From Flammeovirgaceae bacterium SG7u.111 (GTDB taxonomy: Bacteria > Bacteroidota > Bacteroidia > Cytophagales > Flammeovirgaceae), in the NCBI GenBank assembly GCA_034044135.1, contig CP139021.1, forward strand, positions 945,635 through 1,009,634: 64,000 nt of DNA, in the 5' to 3' direction. The translations under genes were made by a program, and so were the position numbers. Positions 9,166 to 18,208 of the stretch are shown piece by piece; the stretch's first letter is position 1; every line of letters begins with the position of its first letter. Under the pieces are notes generated by a model. The model had not been told where the DNA came from, made no database searches, and worked only from the letters and a program-made list of their open reading frames with translations.

Positions 9166-10479
9166 TTAAAGATTTTCTTTTATATACTTAAAAACCAACT
9201 CCATCTGTCGCTTCACCTGCGACGAATAGGCGGTGTAATGGTTCTGCATGTAGGAGAAAACCAGTACTTTTCCTTTGTCTGTTACCAAATAGCCGCTTAG
9301 GCAATGGTTGTTGCTGAGCGTGCCCGTTTTCGCATGGATGTAGGGGCGGTTAGCCTTGTACCAATTCTTGATCGTTCCTGTTTGCCCACTGGTGGGCAAG
9401 TAGTCGAACAAGGTTTCGGTGCCCACTTTTTGGTAGAGCCTTAGCAGCAAATCGACCGTGGTGCGAGGGGTGAACATGTTGTAGCGGGACAGTCCCGAGC
9501 CATCCACCCAAATGGGCTCGTCGGGGAAATCTGCCATCAGGCTATCTGCGGCAAACTCAATTGCCCGCTCCGAGCCGAGTGTGTCGGAGAGCATTGCCGA
9601 GCACATTATTAGGATTTGCTCCGCCAAGAAATTATCGCTTTCTTGCAGCATTTTGCGGTACATGGTATCCGCTGCTTGGCTGTACAGAATTTTTCCATTC
9701 ATGGGTACAGGGCTTTCATAAATTTCCACTGGTCGTTTGAGTTTTTCCTCCAATATCCCTGCAAATACCTCGTCTGACCACATAAAAGGGCGGAAGATTT
9801 CTTCACCCGAAAGGAAAGTATCGGCTTTGGCTAGGTAGGTAAATTTATTGCTAAACTCTTCCCGTTGGATTACTCTTTCATTTTCCCCTTTTTCCCGATA
9901 CCTTTTATTCACCTTAGCCTCAAAATAGGAAGGACTTATCTTCAAAGAATCCTCGTCTCCTTTTAGCTCAAATACAGCATTGTTGGCGTGGATAGGAAAC
10001 GGGGCGAGTTCCGAGCTGTAATAAGTGTTATAATCGTCCCAGCTCCAGCCTGCCCCAAATCGTCCTTCATCGAAAGGTGTGTGGCGGTAGAAAAGCTTTC
10101 CTTTCCAGCCAGCTAAGAATTTGAGGGCAGTAGAATCATTAAAATCGGGATTGAGTAACAGCGGGTAGCCAGTTCCCCAGAAAATGAGCGAATCGCCGCT
10201 GGTTTCGTACTTGAGAGCGGGTAGGGCATTTCCCAAAATATGCGTAGCGGTATAATAGGTATAAAGTTTCGTATTAGAAGCCGGGGTCATGTACTTATCC
10301 GCATTCCGCTCGTAGAGCACCTCGCCGTTGGCTGGGTCTATCAACATAAAACCCGTGAAACTTTGGTTCAATACGCTGGCAGTATCTAGTAATTGATCGA
10401 TTTTGCTCTTGCTTAGCTTTTGCGCAAAAGCGAGCTGCCAACCAAGTAGGCAGGTAAGAAATAGAGTGGTTGTTCTCAA
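9166..10479 (-). CDS. dacB: D-alanyl-D-alanine carboxypeptidase, PBP4 class (peptidase S13)
   Basis: This 437-residue periplasmic enzyme trims or cuts peptidoglycan cross-links. It has a signal peptide ending in LAFAQ at residue 20. All three penicillin-binding motifs are present: S-N-T-K with catalytic Ser68 and Lys71, S-D-N at 281-283, and K-T-G at 384-386. Length fits the S13 family. It overlaps nothing upstream and is followed without a gap by the EI24 gene. The terminator at 10582-10627 belongs to the thioredoxin unit, so its own promoter lies within about 10480-10580. Confidence 0.9.
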   Translation of the reverse strand: MRTTTLFLTCLLGWQLAFAQKLSKSKIDQLLDTASVLNQSFTGFMLIDPANGEVLYERNADKYMTPASNTKLYTYYTATHILGNALPALKYETSGDSLIFWGTGYPLLLNPDFNDSTALKFLAGWKGKLFYRHTPFDEGRFGAGWSWDDYNTYYSSELAPFPIHANNAVFELKGDEDSLKISPSYFEAKVNKRYREKGENERVIQREEFSNKFTYLAKADTFLSGEEIFRPFMWSDEVFAGILEEKLKRPVEIYESPVPMNGKILYSQAADTMYRKMLQESDNFLAEQILIMCSAMLSDTLGSERAIEFAADSLMADFPDEPIWVDGSGLSRYNMFTPRTTVDLLLRLYQKVGTETLFDYLPTSGQTGTIKNWYKANRPYIHAKTGTLSNNHCLSGYLVTDKGKVLVFSYMQNHYTAYSSQVKRQMELVFKYIKENL

Positions 10480-10581
10480 TGTGAATAGTTTTTTGTGGTT
10501 ACCTTATCTCAAGCTAAAATAAGTATGTTCTGGTGAAAACTGGTCGGAATGGGTAAAATATTGGGGAAACGAGGCTAGAAG

Positions 10582-10627
10582 GCATAAAAAAATGCCATGA
10601 ACGACAGCTCATGGCATTTTTTTATGC
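10582..10627 (-). terminator. Long terminator hairpin after the thioredoxin unit
   Basis: Perfect 19-base arms (10582-10600 and 10609-10627) enclose an 8-base loop, with runs of seven A and seven T inside the arms. It sits 16 bases past the stop of the small gene ending at 10643. Confidence 0.85.
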
Positions 10628-10642
10628 AATGGAGAACCTAAA

Positions 10643-10900
10643 TTACTTATCAATAGACCCCATTACACGAGACATAAACTCGTTGAGGGCTTCTTTTTCG
10701 GTTTTCCCTTGTTTTATCAGTTCCCGTACTTCCAAAGCGCCGTGCATGTTGGAAAGCATTTCCCCCAACACATCTAGCTCTTCGTCTTTGATGGCTTCGC
10801 TCTCGGTGATGAACTCAAGCAGCTCTACCGCTTCTAGCACATAATCTTGGTCGTTCTCTTTAATGAACTCGTGGATATGCTTAATGACTGGTAACCTCAT
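10643..10900 (-). CDS. Small conserved acidic protein downstream of thioredoxin
   Basis: This 85-residue, helix-rich acidic protein has no signal or membrane segment. It begins MRLPVIKHIHEFI and ends MSRVMGSIDK. Its ATG lies inside the end of the thioredoxin gene (20-base overlap), so the two are almost certainly co-translated. I recall small proteins of this type next to thioredoxin and peroxiredoxin genes in other Bacteroidota, but their function is unknown. The role is probably linked to redox stress, by context only. Confidence 0.7.
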   Translation of the reverse strand: MRLPVIKHIHEFIKENDQDYVLEAVELLEFITESEAIKDEELDVLGEMLSNMHGALEVRELIKQGKTEKEALNEFMSRVMGSIDK

Positions 10901-11195
10901 CGACTAATTCTTTTAAAGATTCCACTTTGTTTGTCTGAACTTGTTTCACGAGCTTACCTTTTTTGAAAGCTGCGAATGTTGGTAAGTTTGTTACCGAAGC
11001 CAATTGCCTAGAGTTAGGGTTTTTCTCTGCATCGATAATTACAAACTGAGCATCGGCATGTTCGTTACCCATTCTTTTGAACTTTGGCTTCATAATGCGG
11101 CAGTTTCCGCACCATCCTGCTGAAAATTGTACAACTACAGTTTCATTGCTGTCGACTACTTCTTGTAAAGTGTCAGTTACTAATTCTTGGAACAT
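10881..11195 (-). CDS. Thioredoxin-family protein with WCGNC active site
   Basis: This 104-residue thioredoxin fold has active site W-C-G-N-C (Cys29, Cys32) in place of the usual WCGPC, and the cis-proline segment NLPTF. The Pro-to-Asn change should alter redox potential. I start at the ATG at 11195, because the frame extends 21 residues further upstream (to 11258) without thioredoxin-like sequence. It lies downstream of the peroxiredoxin, which it may reduce, and overlaps a small acidic gene. Confidence 0.85.
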   Translation of the reverse strand: MFQELVTDTLQEVVDSNETVVVQFSAGWCGNCRIMKPKFKRMGNEHADAQFVIIDAEKNPNSRQLASVTNLPTFAAFKKGKLVKQVQTNKVESLKELVDEVTSH

Positions 11196-11301
11196 AGCTT
11201 TATGATGTTTGAATGATGTATTAAAAAATTTAGTTGGCTTATGTGTTGTTGAAGGCAACCAAAGTTACAAACAACAACACTTTATTTAATATTTTTTCAG
11301 A

Positions 11302-11940
11302 TTAATGTGCACTTAAATATTCTGCAACACCACTTCTATTTGCATTCATTGCCTCTTTTCCCTCTTCCCAGTTAGCTGGACATACTTCGCCGTGCGACTG
11401 AACGTGAGCATAGGCATCTATCAATCTCAAGAAATCATTTACATTTCTTCCGAGTGGCATGTGGTTGATCCCTTCGTGGAATACCGTTCCCTCTTCGTCT
11501 ATCAAGTAAGTAGCTCTGTAAGTCACGTTATCGCCTACTTTTAGCTCAGCACCTAGCTCTTCGTCGTACTTATATTCATGAACATCTAATATGTCTAATA
11601 CCTCAGAAAGGTTACGGTTGCTATCAGCCAAAATAGGGTAGGTAACACCTTCAATTCCGCCGTTGTCTTTTGCAGTGTTCAACCATGCAAAGTGAACTTC
11701 GGGAGTGTCGCAAGACGCGCCTATTACCATGGTGTTCCTTTTTTCAAATTCGCCCATTGCTGCTTGGAAAGCGTGTAGCTCCGTTGGGCATACGAACGTG
11801 AAATCTTTTGGATACCAAAATAAAAGTACTTTCTTTTTATTCTTTACTGCTTCTTCAAAAACATTGAGCTGGATGGTATCGCCCATTTCACTCATTGCTG
11901 GTACTGTTATGTTAGGGAATTTTTTTCCTGTAAATGCCAT
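11302..11940 (-). CDS. Typical 2-Cys peroxiredoxin (AhpC/Prx1 family)
   Basis: This 212-residue enzyme reduces hydrogen peroxide and organic peroxides. The peroxidatic cysteine is Cys51 in F-V-C-P-T-E-L and the resolving cysteine is Cys187 in E-V-C-P-A-N-W. Length and motifs fit the AhpC/Prx1 group. It is transcribed divergently from oxyR across 108 bases and upstream of the thioredoxin and small acidic genes. A TACATTTG box on the minus strand at 11981-11988 could be its -7 element. Confidence 0.92.
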   Translation of the reverse strand: MAFTGKKFPNITVPAMSEMGDTIQLNVFEEAVKNKKKVLLFWYPKDFTFVCPTELHAFQAAMGEFEKRNTMVIGASCDTPEVHFAWLNTAKDNGGIEGVTYPILADSNRNLSEVLDILDVHEYKYDEELGAELKVGDNVTYRATYLIDEEGTVFHEGINHMPLGRNVNDFLRLIDAYAHVQSHGEVCPANWEEGKEAMNANRSGVAEYLSAH

Positions 11941-12048
11941 GATTCAATATTGTTTGTTGTGTTTTCAAAAGATTACAATGCAAATGTAAAGGGTAATTTT
12001 GTTAGATTTGAATCAACTTTTCTATGTACATGTTAGATAAAATCTATA
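11941..12048. promoter_or_regulatory. Shared divergent promoter region, peroxiredoxin / oxyR
   Basis: The 108 bases between the two start codons hold a minus-strand TACATTTG (11981-11988), a match to the Bacteroidota -7 box. The short palindrome TAGAT-AAA-ATCTA (12034-12046) ends three bases before the oxyR ATG. GATTCAA (11941-11947) and TTGAATC (12008-12014) are inverted copies. These are candidate OxyR or autoregulation sites. That is inferred from layout only. Confidence 0.4.
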
Positions 12049-12984
12049 ATGAACTTCCAACAGCTTACCTACATCATTGCAGTAGATAAATACAAACACT
12101 TCGCCCAAGCAGCAGACAACTGTCACATTACCCAAGCTACGCTCAGCGCCATGATCAAAAAACTTGAGCAGGAGTTAGGCTTGGTTTTGTTTGACCGAAC
12201 CCGTCAGCCCGTAAAAACTACCGACGAAGGCTTGCAAGTAATTGAGTTGGCTAAAAAAATCCTCTTCCATCAGCAGGAAATGCTTGACCTGAACCAAACA
12301 ACCGTTTCTGAGATCAGCGGAGAGCTGCGTTTGGGGATAATCCCCACTGTAGCCAATTCCTTATTACCGCTCATCTTGCCCTCCTTGCTTCACGATTTTC
12401 CAGCGCTGCACCTCAAAATAGTAGAGGTAACCACAGAAGAACTCAAGCAGCAATTGATTTCGGAAAAGGTGGATATTGGGATTATGGCGACTCCTTTGGA
12501 AGACGAAATGCTAGAAGAAAACATTCTGTATTACGAAGCGATGATGGTGTATGGGATAAGTGGAGATAAAAAATATATCACCCCAAAAGAGATTCAAAAC
12601 CAGCGAATTTGGCTATTAGAGGAAGGAAATTGCTTTCGCAACCAAAGTGCGACCATTTGCAACATCAAGGAGAAATCCAAAGCCCCAAGCAACCTCAGTT
12701 TTGAGGGCAGCTCCTTCGATACGCTGCTCAACCTTACCGATAGGTTTGGGGGCTATACGCTCGTGCCCGAGTTGTATTACAACCTCATGCCTGAAGAGAA
12801 AAAGAAGAAAACCAAGAATTTTGAACTACCCATCCCTGTTCGGGAAATTAGCTTGGTCTACCACCGTCCCTATGCCAAAAAACGAAGCATCGACTTGCTT
12901 TCGGAACACATCAAAAAACTGGTGAAAGGGCAGCTAATGACCGAAAAATACCCTGCTAAGGATTTGGCTATTATTGGGATTTGA
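12049..12984 (+). CDS. oxyR: LysR-family peroxide sensor OxyR
   Basis: This 311-residue regulator has an N-terminal winged helix (FAQAADNCHITQATLSAMIK) and a substrate-binding-like domain. Two cysteines, Cys195 and Cys204, lie in E-G-N-C-F-R-N-Q and T-I-C with eight residues between. This matches the spacing and flanks of the peroxide-sensing Cys199/Cys208 pair of E. coli OxyR, so direct disulfide sensing is likely. It is divergent from the peroxiredoxin gene, its probable target. A REP-like hairpin follows directly after the stop. Confidence 0.92.
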   Translation: MNFQQLTYIIAVDKYKHFAQAADNCHITQATLSAMIKKLEQELGLVLFDRTRQPVKTTDEGLQVIELAKKILFHQQEMLDLNQTTVSEISGELRLGIIPTVANSLLPLILPSLLHDFPALHLKIVEVTTEELKQQLISEKVDIGIMATPLEDEMLEENILYYEAMMVYGISGDKKYITPKEIQNQRIWLLEEGNCFRNQSATICNIKEKSKAPSNLSFEGSSFDTLLNLTDRFGGYTLVPELYYNLMPEEKKKKTKNFELPIPVREISLVYHRPYAKKRSIDLLSEHIKKLVKGQLMTEKYPAKDLAIIGI

Positions 12985-12998
12985 TTGGAGGTTAGAAA

Positions 12999-13035
12999 AA
13001 ATGGTAGAGACGTATGCAATACATCTCTACCATTT
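12999..13035. repeat. REP-like hairpin with GTAG at both feet
   Basis: Twelve-base perfect arms (12999-13010 and 13024-13035) continue, after one mismatch, into GTAT/ATAC around a GCA tip. The arms contain GTAGAGA on each strand. REP elements used by RAYT enzymes carry GTAG at the hairpin foot. The same GTAGAGACG start occurs in the two hairpins inside the RAYT gene at 24.9 kb. It may also act as a terminator for oxyR. Confidence 0.6.
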
Positions 13036-13066
13036 CTATTATACACCACTTTTGTAGAAACTTCAG

Positions 13067-13096
13067 CGATGGGGGCGTCTCAAAACGACCCCATCG
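13067..13096. repeat. Second hairpin, REP-like remnant
   Basis: The arms CGATGGGG (13067-13074) and CCCCATCG (13089-13096) are perfect inverted copies. The loop contains GCGTCTC, which with the preceding Gs recalls the GGGCGTCTC arm of the RAYT-internal hairpin. It looks like a decayed member of the same repeat group. Confidence 0.4.
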
Positions 13097-13177
13097 TTCC
13101 GCTGTTAGCTAACGGGTTTTATTGCGGCGGCAATAGAAGGACTAACTTCCAACCTCTAGCATCTAATCCACTAAAAC

Positions 13178-15559
13178 CTACTCAACCCTACTTTTTACTT
13201 CTATCTCGTAACTTGCTGTGCCTGCTACACCTTCTTCGGACAGACCTTCTACGCTGATGCTGTAGTTGCCTGTGTCGTCGGAGGTAAAGAAGCTGATGGT
13301 GGCATTTCCTTGCTCGTCGGTTTGCACGCTTGGGTTCCAGTAGAGCGTATTCCTGAAGTCAGGGATTCGGCTGTCCAAATTGCTTTCGTTGTAGCTTGGG
13401 CTGTAAAATTCTCGCTGAGGCTCTAAAGCATTTATGTACACCCTTTTTGCCGACTCGGGCAACTCCAATTCACCTAGGTCGCCTTTTTTGGAAACTACAT
13501 GCAGCAGCCCTCCAAAGGCATATTTGTTGAGGAAAAAAGATTTGCGGTACACTTCCAGTTTTCCCAGTTCTTTGGTATTGAAATCTTGTACATCGGTAAA
13601 GCGGAAAGCAGGTACACCATCAATGAGCACGAGCGGAAGTTTGTCAATGAAATCATTCTTATCATAATCGAAAATAGTGAATTTCAATCCTCCTTCTGTC
13701 TTTTTTCGGTACACGCCCTTAGCTATTTCCCTCAAAATCTCGTCCATTATTGGAAGTAGGTGGTACCTCGACATGTCGTACACAGAATGTGCTTCATCGT
13801 AAAAATGATGGTTGAGGTATTGGGTTTCCTTGTCATGCTCCTTGTTAAAAAAGTAGGCGTCTTCTATCTGCTCGTTGAGAAAAATAGTATTGAGCTTTTT
13901 AATTTCAGAGCTAGGAAGTGCATAAGGTGTTTTTATCGCATCAATTTTTCGTGTATCGTAAAAATCATCTATCTCTATTTTGGTTTGGTTGGTGGTATCA
14001 TTCATGAGCTGGATGACCAAGTCTTTTTCATTATACACCCCATTCACCACAAAATAAAACTTGCCATCTTCTTGAGTGCGCTGCAACTGAACCATTGCTT
14101 CTTTTCCCGCAAAAGCGAGGAATACCATGCGGTTCTTGGCAGGCTCTCCCGTTTCCCTTTCAGTTATTTTTCCACTCATCACCCAGCCGTTGTATTCGGG
14201 GACATGTGCGTTTTTCTCAATTTCTCCGTCAAGTACATCTTCCCAAGCAAACCTCCTCCAGCCATGCGTCATCATCACCATGTCCATCATTTCACTTTCC
14301 GATGCACCATCCTTAAGCAATTTTGCAGCAGCACCTGCATCTCCCTTTAGGTCTGAACTGAGGTGTAGGTAAGAAGTAATATCATCATTTGAAAAATTGT
14401 TGCCCACCCTTTTGGCTACCGAAAGGGCAAATTCTCCGCTAAGGGGAGTGCCCTCCGCACTTTTGGCGCTTAGGGTAATATCCACCTTTTTTCGGGTAGA
14501 AAATGACGCCTTGTTGGCTTCAAGCTCAAGTGCCATTGTGCTTGGTTGTTTGAACAGCAAGCGCTCCGCCACAGGCTTCAGAGACGCATCGAACACCGTA
14601 AGCTGGTTGATGCCTTCGGCAAGTTCTTTTTCAGTGATTGAAAGATTAAGGTTTTCCCCTACAAAAAGGCTTTTGTTATAAACAAGTTGGTGTTTGTTTT
14701 GGATGATGAGGTAATAGGGTTTGTTTTCGTAAGCTGCATTTGCCTGCAAAGCTAGTTTCCATTTATCAGTTCCATCCTTTTTCACTGACAGCACTAGCCC
14801 TTTGTCCAAGGGTTTTGGGAAGGAGAATTCAAATTCTTCGCTGTTTTTCGATTTTGCGTACACCACATAGGAGTTGCCAGCCTTTGGGGTAAAGCCAAAC
14901 GTTCCATAGCCGTTTTCCGAACTGAAATTTGCAACGGTATCTAGCCCATTGGCAATTACCATCCCGCTCACATCGCTGGGCTTGCCCGAACCTAGCACAG
15001 CCTTGAAGGCTACCGTAGATGTAAGCCCTTCTACCAAGTCTCCTCCTTCGGGGAAGAAAGCTAGCGAAGCCAGCTCTTGTTTTGTTTCTAAAGGGCTATC
15101 ATTAACATAGTTAGCCGCTTCAGGATTGATTATTTGGAGTGTTTTGGTAAAGAAAAAATCAGGATCGCTGTTTCGCATCCATTTGGTATAGGCTCGCAAA
15201 GTATAATTACCCGAAGGAAGTTGGATAGGTACCTCAATAGCGTTATCACCTTTGCCATTTTCTAGCTCTACTATTTGGCGTATGGAAGGGTTTCCATCCT
15301 TGTTCACTAACTCTACATAAGCGACCTTGCTAAGTGCAGAAGGCAAGTGGAACGAAGCATCTACACAAAAAGCTTTGTACCATATTTTTTCGCCCGTAAG
15401 GTAAGTTTCCTTGTCTGTTGCCACATACATTTTCTCTTGTAGCTGTTTAATATTCAGGGAATCAAGGGCACTTTTGATCTTGTTTATCGACTGGATATCC
15501 TGCGCTTTGGCTAGTAAGCTAAAGGCAAAAAGTACGATGAATGTAATAGTTTTTTTCAT
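13178..15559 (-). CDS. Large secreted MG2/macroglobulin-like protein with plug-like C-terminus
   Basis: This protein of about 793 residues starts with a signal peptide (MKKTITFIVLFAFSLLAKAQ); I chose this ATG over one nine codons earlier. The N-terminal half has an MG2-like segment (Y-L-T-G-E-K-I-W-Y-K, then PSGNYTLRAYTKWM near residue 110). The C-terminal part has L-V-L-I-D-G-V-P-A-F followed by GGLLHVVSKKG, which resembles a TonB-receptor plug. Such proteins are common on the Bacteroidota surface and of unknown role. It is monocistronic by layout. Confidence 0.7.
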   Translation of the reverse strand: MKKTITFIVLFAFSLLAKAQDIQSINKIKSALDSLNIKQLQEKMYVATDKETYLTGEKIWYKAFCVDASFHLPSALSKVAYVELVNKDGNPSIRQIVELENGKGDNAIEVPIQLPSGNYTLRAYTKWMRNSDPDFFFTKTLQIINPEAANYVNDSPLETKQELASLAFFPEGGDLVEGLTSTVAFKAVLGSGKPSDVSGMVIANGLDTVANFSSENGYGTFGFTPKAGNSYVVYAKSKNSEEFEFSFPKPLDKGLVLSVKKDGTDKWKLALQANAAYENKPYYLIIQNKHQLVYNKSLFVGENLNLSITEKELAEGINQLTVFDASLKPVAERLLFKQPSTMALELEANKASFSTRKKVDITLSAKSAEGTPLSGEFALSVAKRVGNNFSNDDITSYLHLSSDLKGDAGAAAKLLKDGASESEMMDMVMMTHGWRRFAWEDVLDGEIEKNAHVPEYNGWVMSGKITERETGEPAKNRMVFLAFAGKEAMVQLQRTQEDGKFYFVVNGVYNEKDLVIQLMNDTTNQTKIEIDDFYDTRKIDAIKTPYALPSSEIKKLNTIFLNEQIEDAYFFNKEHDKETQYLNHHFYDEAHSVYDMSRYHLLPIMDEILREIAKGVYRKKTEGGLKFTIFDYDKNDFIDKLPLVLIDGVPAFRFTDVQDFNTKELGKLEVYRKSFFLNKYAFGGLLHVVSKKGDLGELELPESAKRVYINALEPQREFYSPSYNESNLDSRIPDFRNTLYWNPSVQTDEQGNATISFFTSDDTGNYSISVEGLSEEGVAGTASYEIEVKSRVE

Positions 15560-15723
15560 AGTTAATGAGCTTGTTTTGTCAACCATAGAGGTAACAAAGT
15601 AATGATTTCAAGTGGAGCATGTAGGTACAAATCGAATACTCCGCCAAACATGCCTTTTATAAAATGTATGCATCTTAAGGTGTGCTATTAAGTTTATTAT
15701 ATCATTTGGTTATTGGCTAATAC

Positions 15724-16908
15724 TTATTCTTCCCAAAAAATAGGAGGATCTAGGTTTCCACCTCTTCGGCGGCAGTCTACACAATTGGCAGGAGCAAAGC
15801 GCCATGCATAAGCAGTAAGCCCCGTTTCATCATAGATCAAACTTACGTACATAGTGTTTTCGAGATTACCCAAGTAATTTGCTTCGTCCACATTTTCAAA
15901 CAAAACCGTATCAATGCTATTGTAACAGCTTCTTTCAGTATTAAATTTATTAACCTCTTCTCCTTCGGGAATATCATCTAAAGAGAAAAATACCTTAGCA
16001 CTACTAGTACCAGATACCTCAAAGATACCCAGTACTGGTTCATTAGGAACATTAGTATTTTTGATATTTCCTAATACTTGGAAAGGTTGTTTGTCGAAAA
16101 GTGAGCCAGAGGATTCTGTGATTTCTTTTAGGTCTTTCCAAAAATTATATGCTTCTTCATCTAGGGCATATTGCTTAACATACATCCCATAGCGTATATT
16201 GAGTTTACCTTCGTCCAAAGTACTAATGTAATTTAGCTTTTGTTCGCTTATTCTGTCTTCGGTAAGTCCTCTCGTATTGTTTATAAGAATATTTTTTGAA
16301 TAATCATCTACATAACAGGTATAAAGTAGCCGTTCTAGGGGTACAATACTAGTTCCTACCCACTCCTCATCAGTATAAAACGGAGATCTTATTTCCCATG
16401 CCTCTTTATAATCCCAGCGATAGTATTGGGTCTGGGCGGTAGGGTCATTCGAATCTACATATACTTGAAAGCCGTATACCGTACCATCTGTTCCATTTTT
16501 TGTCTCAAAATTGGCATACAACTTATCAATTGGGGGACAAGCTTTGAGTAGTTCATAATCAGACTCGTAAGTATTTTCGTTGGCAATGATTGAGAGCTTG
16601 TATCTCTTTCCTACCTCTCCTCTAAATGATAGATCGGAAAGGTAGATACCATCGGAGCTTTGGTTGAACTTATATACACTTCCATTTTCGTCTATAACCG
16701 AAACACTTGCTCCATTTACATAGACTGGTTTTTCGTTATCTTCCTCTTCAAAACCATAACTATAGCTTAATTTCACCTGATAAGGACCAGGGGCATCTGT
16801 AAGCAAAGCATCTACAACTAATAGGCTGTCATAGTCGGACGTCTGAGGTTCAAAAGGGCTGAGACATGCCCACATTACTAGCAAAACTATAGGTGTAAAC
16901 TTTCTCAT
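15724..16908 (-). CDS. DUF4249 lipoprotein, copy 1
   Basis: This 394-residue lipoprotein has lipobox V-M-W-A-C with the lipidated cysteine at residue 15. The N-terminus (S-P-F-E-P-Q-T-S-D-Y-D-S-L-L-V-V-D-A) and the L-T-D-A-P-G-P-Y repeat define the DUF4249 family. These proteins are usually encoded beside TonB-dependent receptors and may be surface partners. It is a clear tandem paralogue of the next gene, identical in long stretches such as KDLKEITESSGSLFDKQPF. It ends the four-gene unit. Confidence 0.82.
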   Translation of the reverse strand: MRKFTPIVLLVMWACLSPFEPQTSDYDSLLVVDALLTDAPGPYQVKLSYSYGFEEEDNEKPVYVNGASVSVIDENGSVYKFNQSSDGIYLSDLSFRGEVGKRYKLSIIANENTYESDYELLKACPPIDKLYANFETKNGTDGTVYGFQVYVDSNDPTAQTQYYRWDYKEAWEIRSPFYTDEEWVGTSIVPLERLLYTCYVDDYSKNILINNTRGLTEDRISEQKLNYISTLDEGKLNIRYGMYVKQYALDEEAYNFWKDLKEITESSGSLFDKQPFQVLGNIKNTNVPNEPVLGIFEVSGTSSAKVFFSLDDIPEGEEVNKFNTERSCYNSIDTVLFENVDEANYLGNLENTMYVSLIYDETGLTAYAWRFAPANCVDCRRRGGNLDPPIFWEE

Positions 16909-17016
16909 TGTTGTAATTCAATAATCATTAAAATAGAAAGCATATTTTACTTATCATTCTGTCTTTGATTCAGAAAATTGAGAGTATTTAGTTGTTTCTT
17001 GTCCTACTTGTTTTCA

Positions 17017-18201
17017 TTATTCTTCCCAATATAAAGGAGGATCGAGGCTGGCATCCCTAAGGCGGCAATCCACACAATAAGCAGGGGCAAAACGCCAAGC
17101 ATAAGGGATTGGAGGACCGTCTGCTGGATAAAGCGAATCTACGTACATAACTCCATTGAGATTTCCTAAGTAGTTTGCTTCGTCATAGTCTGAAAACAGC
17201 ACCGTATCTACCTGTAAGTTACATTCCCCAAGAGGATAGTAAACATTGTAATCTTCATCCTCAGGGACATCTTGCAAAGAAAAAAATAACTTTTCGGTAG
17301 TAGTACCAGATACCTCGAAAAAGCCCAGTACAGGCTCATCAGGGGCGTTGATGTTTTTGATATTGCTCAAAACTTGAAAAGGCTGCTTGTCGAAAAGCGA
17401 ACCAGAAGACTCTGTGATCTCTTTTAGGTCTTTCCAAAAATTGTAAGCATTTTCGCTCAGTGCATATTGCCGAACATTCATGCCATACCTTTGATTGAGC
17501 TTGCCAGCTTCTGTTGTAGAAATATAATTCAGCTTTTGTTGGCTCACTCTATCTTCCGTGAGACCTCTGGTATTGTTTATCAAAATATTTTTAGAGAAGT
17601 CAGTTTTATAACACCTGTAAATTAGTCTATCCAAGGGGATAGGTTCTGACCCTACCCATTCAGAGGTAGTGTAAAACCTTGATGTTATGGCCCAAGCCTC
17701 GTCATAATCCCAACGATAGTAATTGGTTTGGGAAGTCGGGTCATTTGAATCTACATATACCTGAAAGCCGAATATCGTACCATCTGTTCCGTTTTTTGTC
17801 TCAAAGTTGGCATACAACTTATCAATTGGGGGGCTAGCTTTTAGCAGCTCATAATCAGATTCGTAGGTATTTTCGTTGGCAATGATTGAGAGCTTATATT
17901 TCTTTCCCGCCTCCCCTTGAAATGACGGGTCGGAAAGGTAAATACCATCGGAGCTTTGGTTGAACTTATACACATTTCCACCTTCGTCCATAACCGAAAC
18001 ATTTGCTCCAGAAACATAGGCCGGTTCTTCGCCTTCTTCGTAGCCATAACTATAGCTCAGAGCTACCTTGTAAGGACCTGGCGCATCGGTGAGGAGTGCA
18101 TCTACCACCAACAGGCTGTCATAATCAGTTGTTTCGGGCTCAAAAGGGCTCAAACAAGCCGACATTACCAATAACAGGATAAATATTCTTAATCTTTTCA
18201 T
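17017..18201 (-). CDS. DUF4249 lipoprotein, copy 2
   Basis: This 394-residue lipoprotein has lipobox L-V-M-S-A-C with the cysteine at residue 16, and the same DUF4249 framework as copy 1. Both copies keep paired cysteines in the C-terminal C-V-D-C-R. The segments around residues 295-345 differ most between the two copies, so each may have its own ligand. It starts 7 bases after the receptor stop codon and lies 108 bases upstream of copy 1. Confidence 0.82.
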   Translation of the reverse strand: MKRLRIFILLLVMSACLSPFEPETTDYDSLLVVDALLTDAPGPYKVALSYSYGYEEGEEPAYVSGANVSVMDEGGNVYKFNQSSDGIYLSDPSFQGEAGKKYKLSIIANENTYESDYELLKASPPIDKLYANFETKNGTDGTIFGFQVYVDSNDPTSQTNYYRWDYDEAWAITSRFYTTSEWVGSEPIPLDRLIYRCYKTDFSKNILINNTRGLTEDRVSQQKLNYISTTEAGKLNQRYGMNVRQYALSENAYNFWKDLKEITESSGSLFDKQPFQVLSNIKNINAPDEPVLGFFEVSGTTTEKLFFSLQDVPEDEDYNVYYPLGECNLQVDTVLFSDYDEANYLGNLNGVMYVDSLYPADGPPIPYAWRFAPAYCVDCRLRDASLDPPLYWEE

Positions 18202-18208
18202 TTCTATA

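Larger units (their letters stand above)
12985..13170. repeat. Composite intergenic repeat between oxyR and the MG2-protein gene
   Basis: The interval starts with GGAGGTTAGA at 12987-12996 and ends with a CT-rich stretch (about 13141-13168) that is a partial inverted match to it. Between them are two hairpins (12999-13035 and 13067-13096). The right CT-rich stretch also resembles the paired repeats at 41865-41898 and 42016-42050. It fills the whole gap between two convergent genes. This looks like a small non-coding element or REP cluster. Confidence 0.5.

Noticed and set aside
15724-18201. Single duplicated DUF4249 gene split by a frameshift
   Set aside because: Both copies are full length with their own lipoprotein signals and stop codons.
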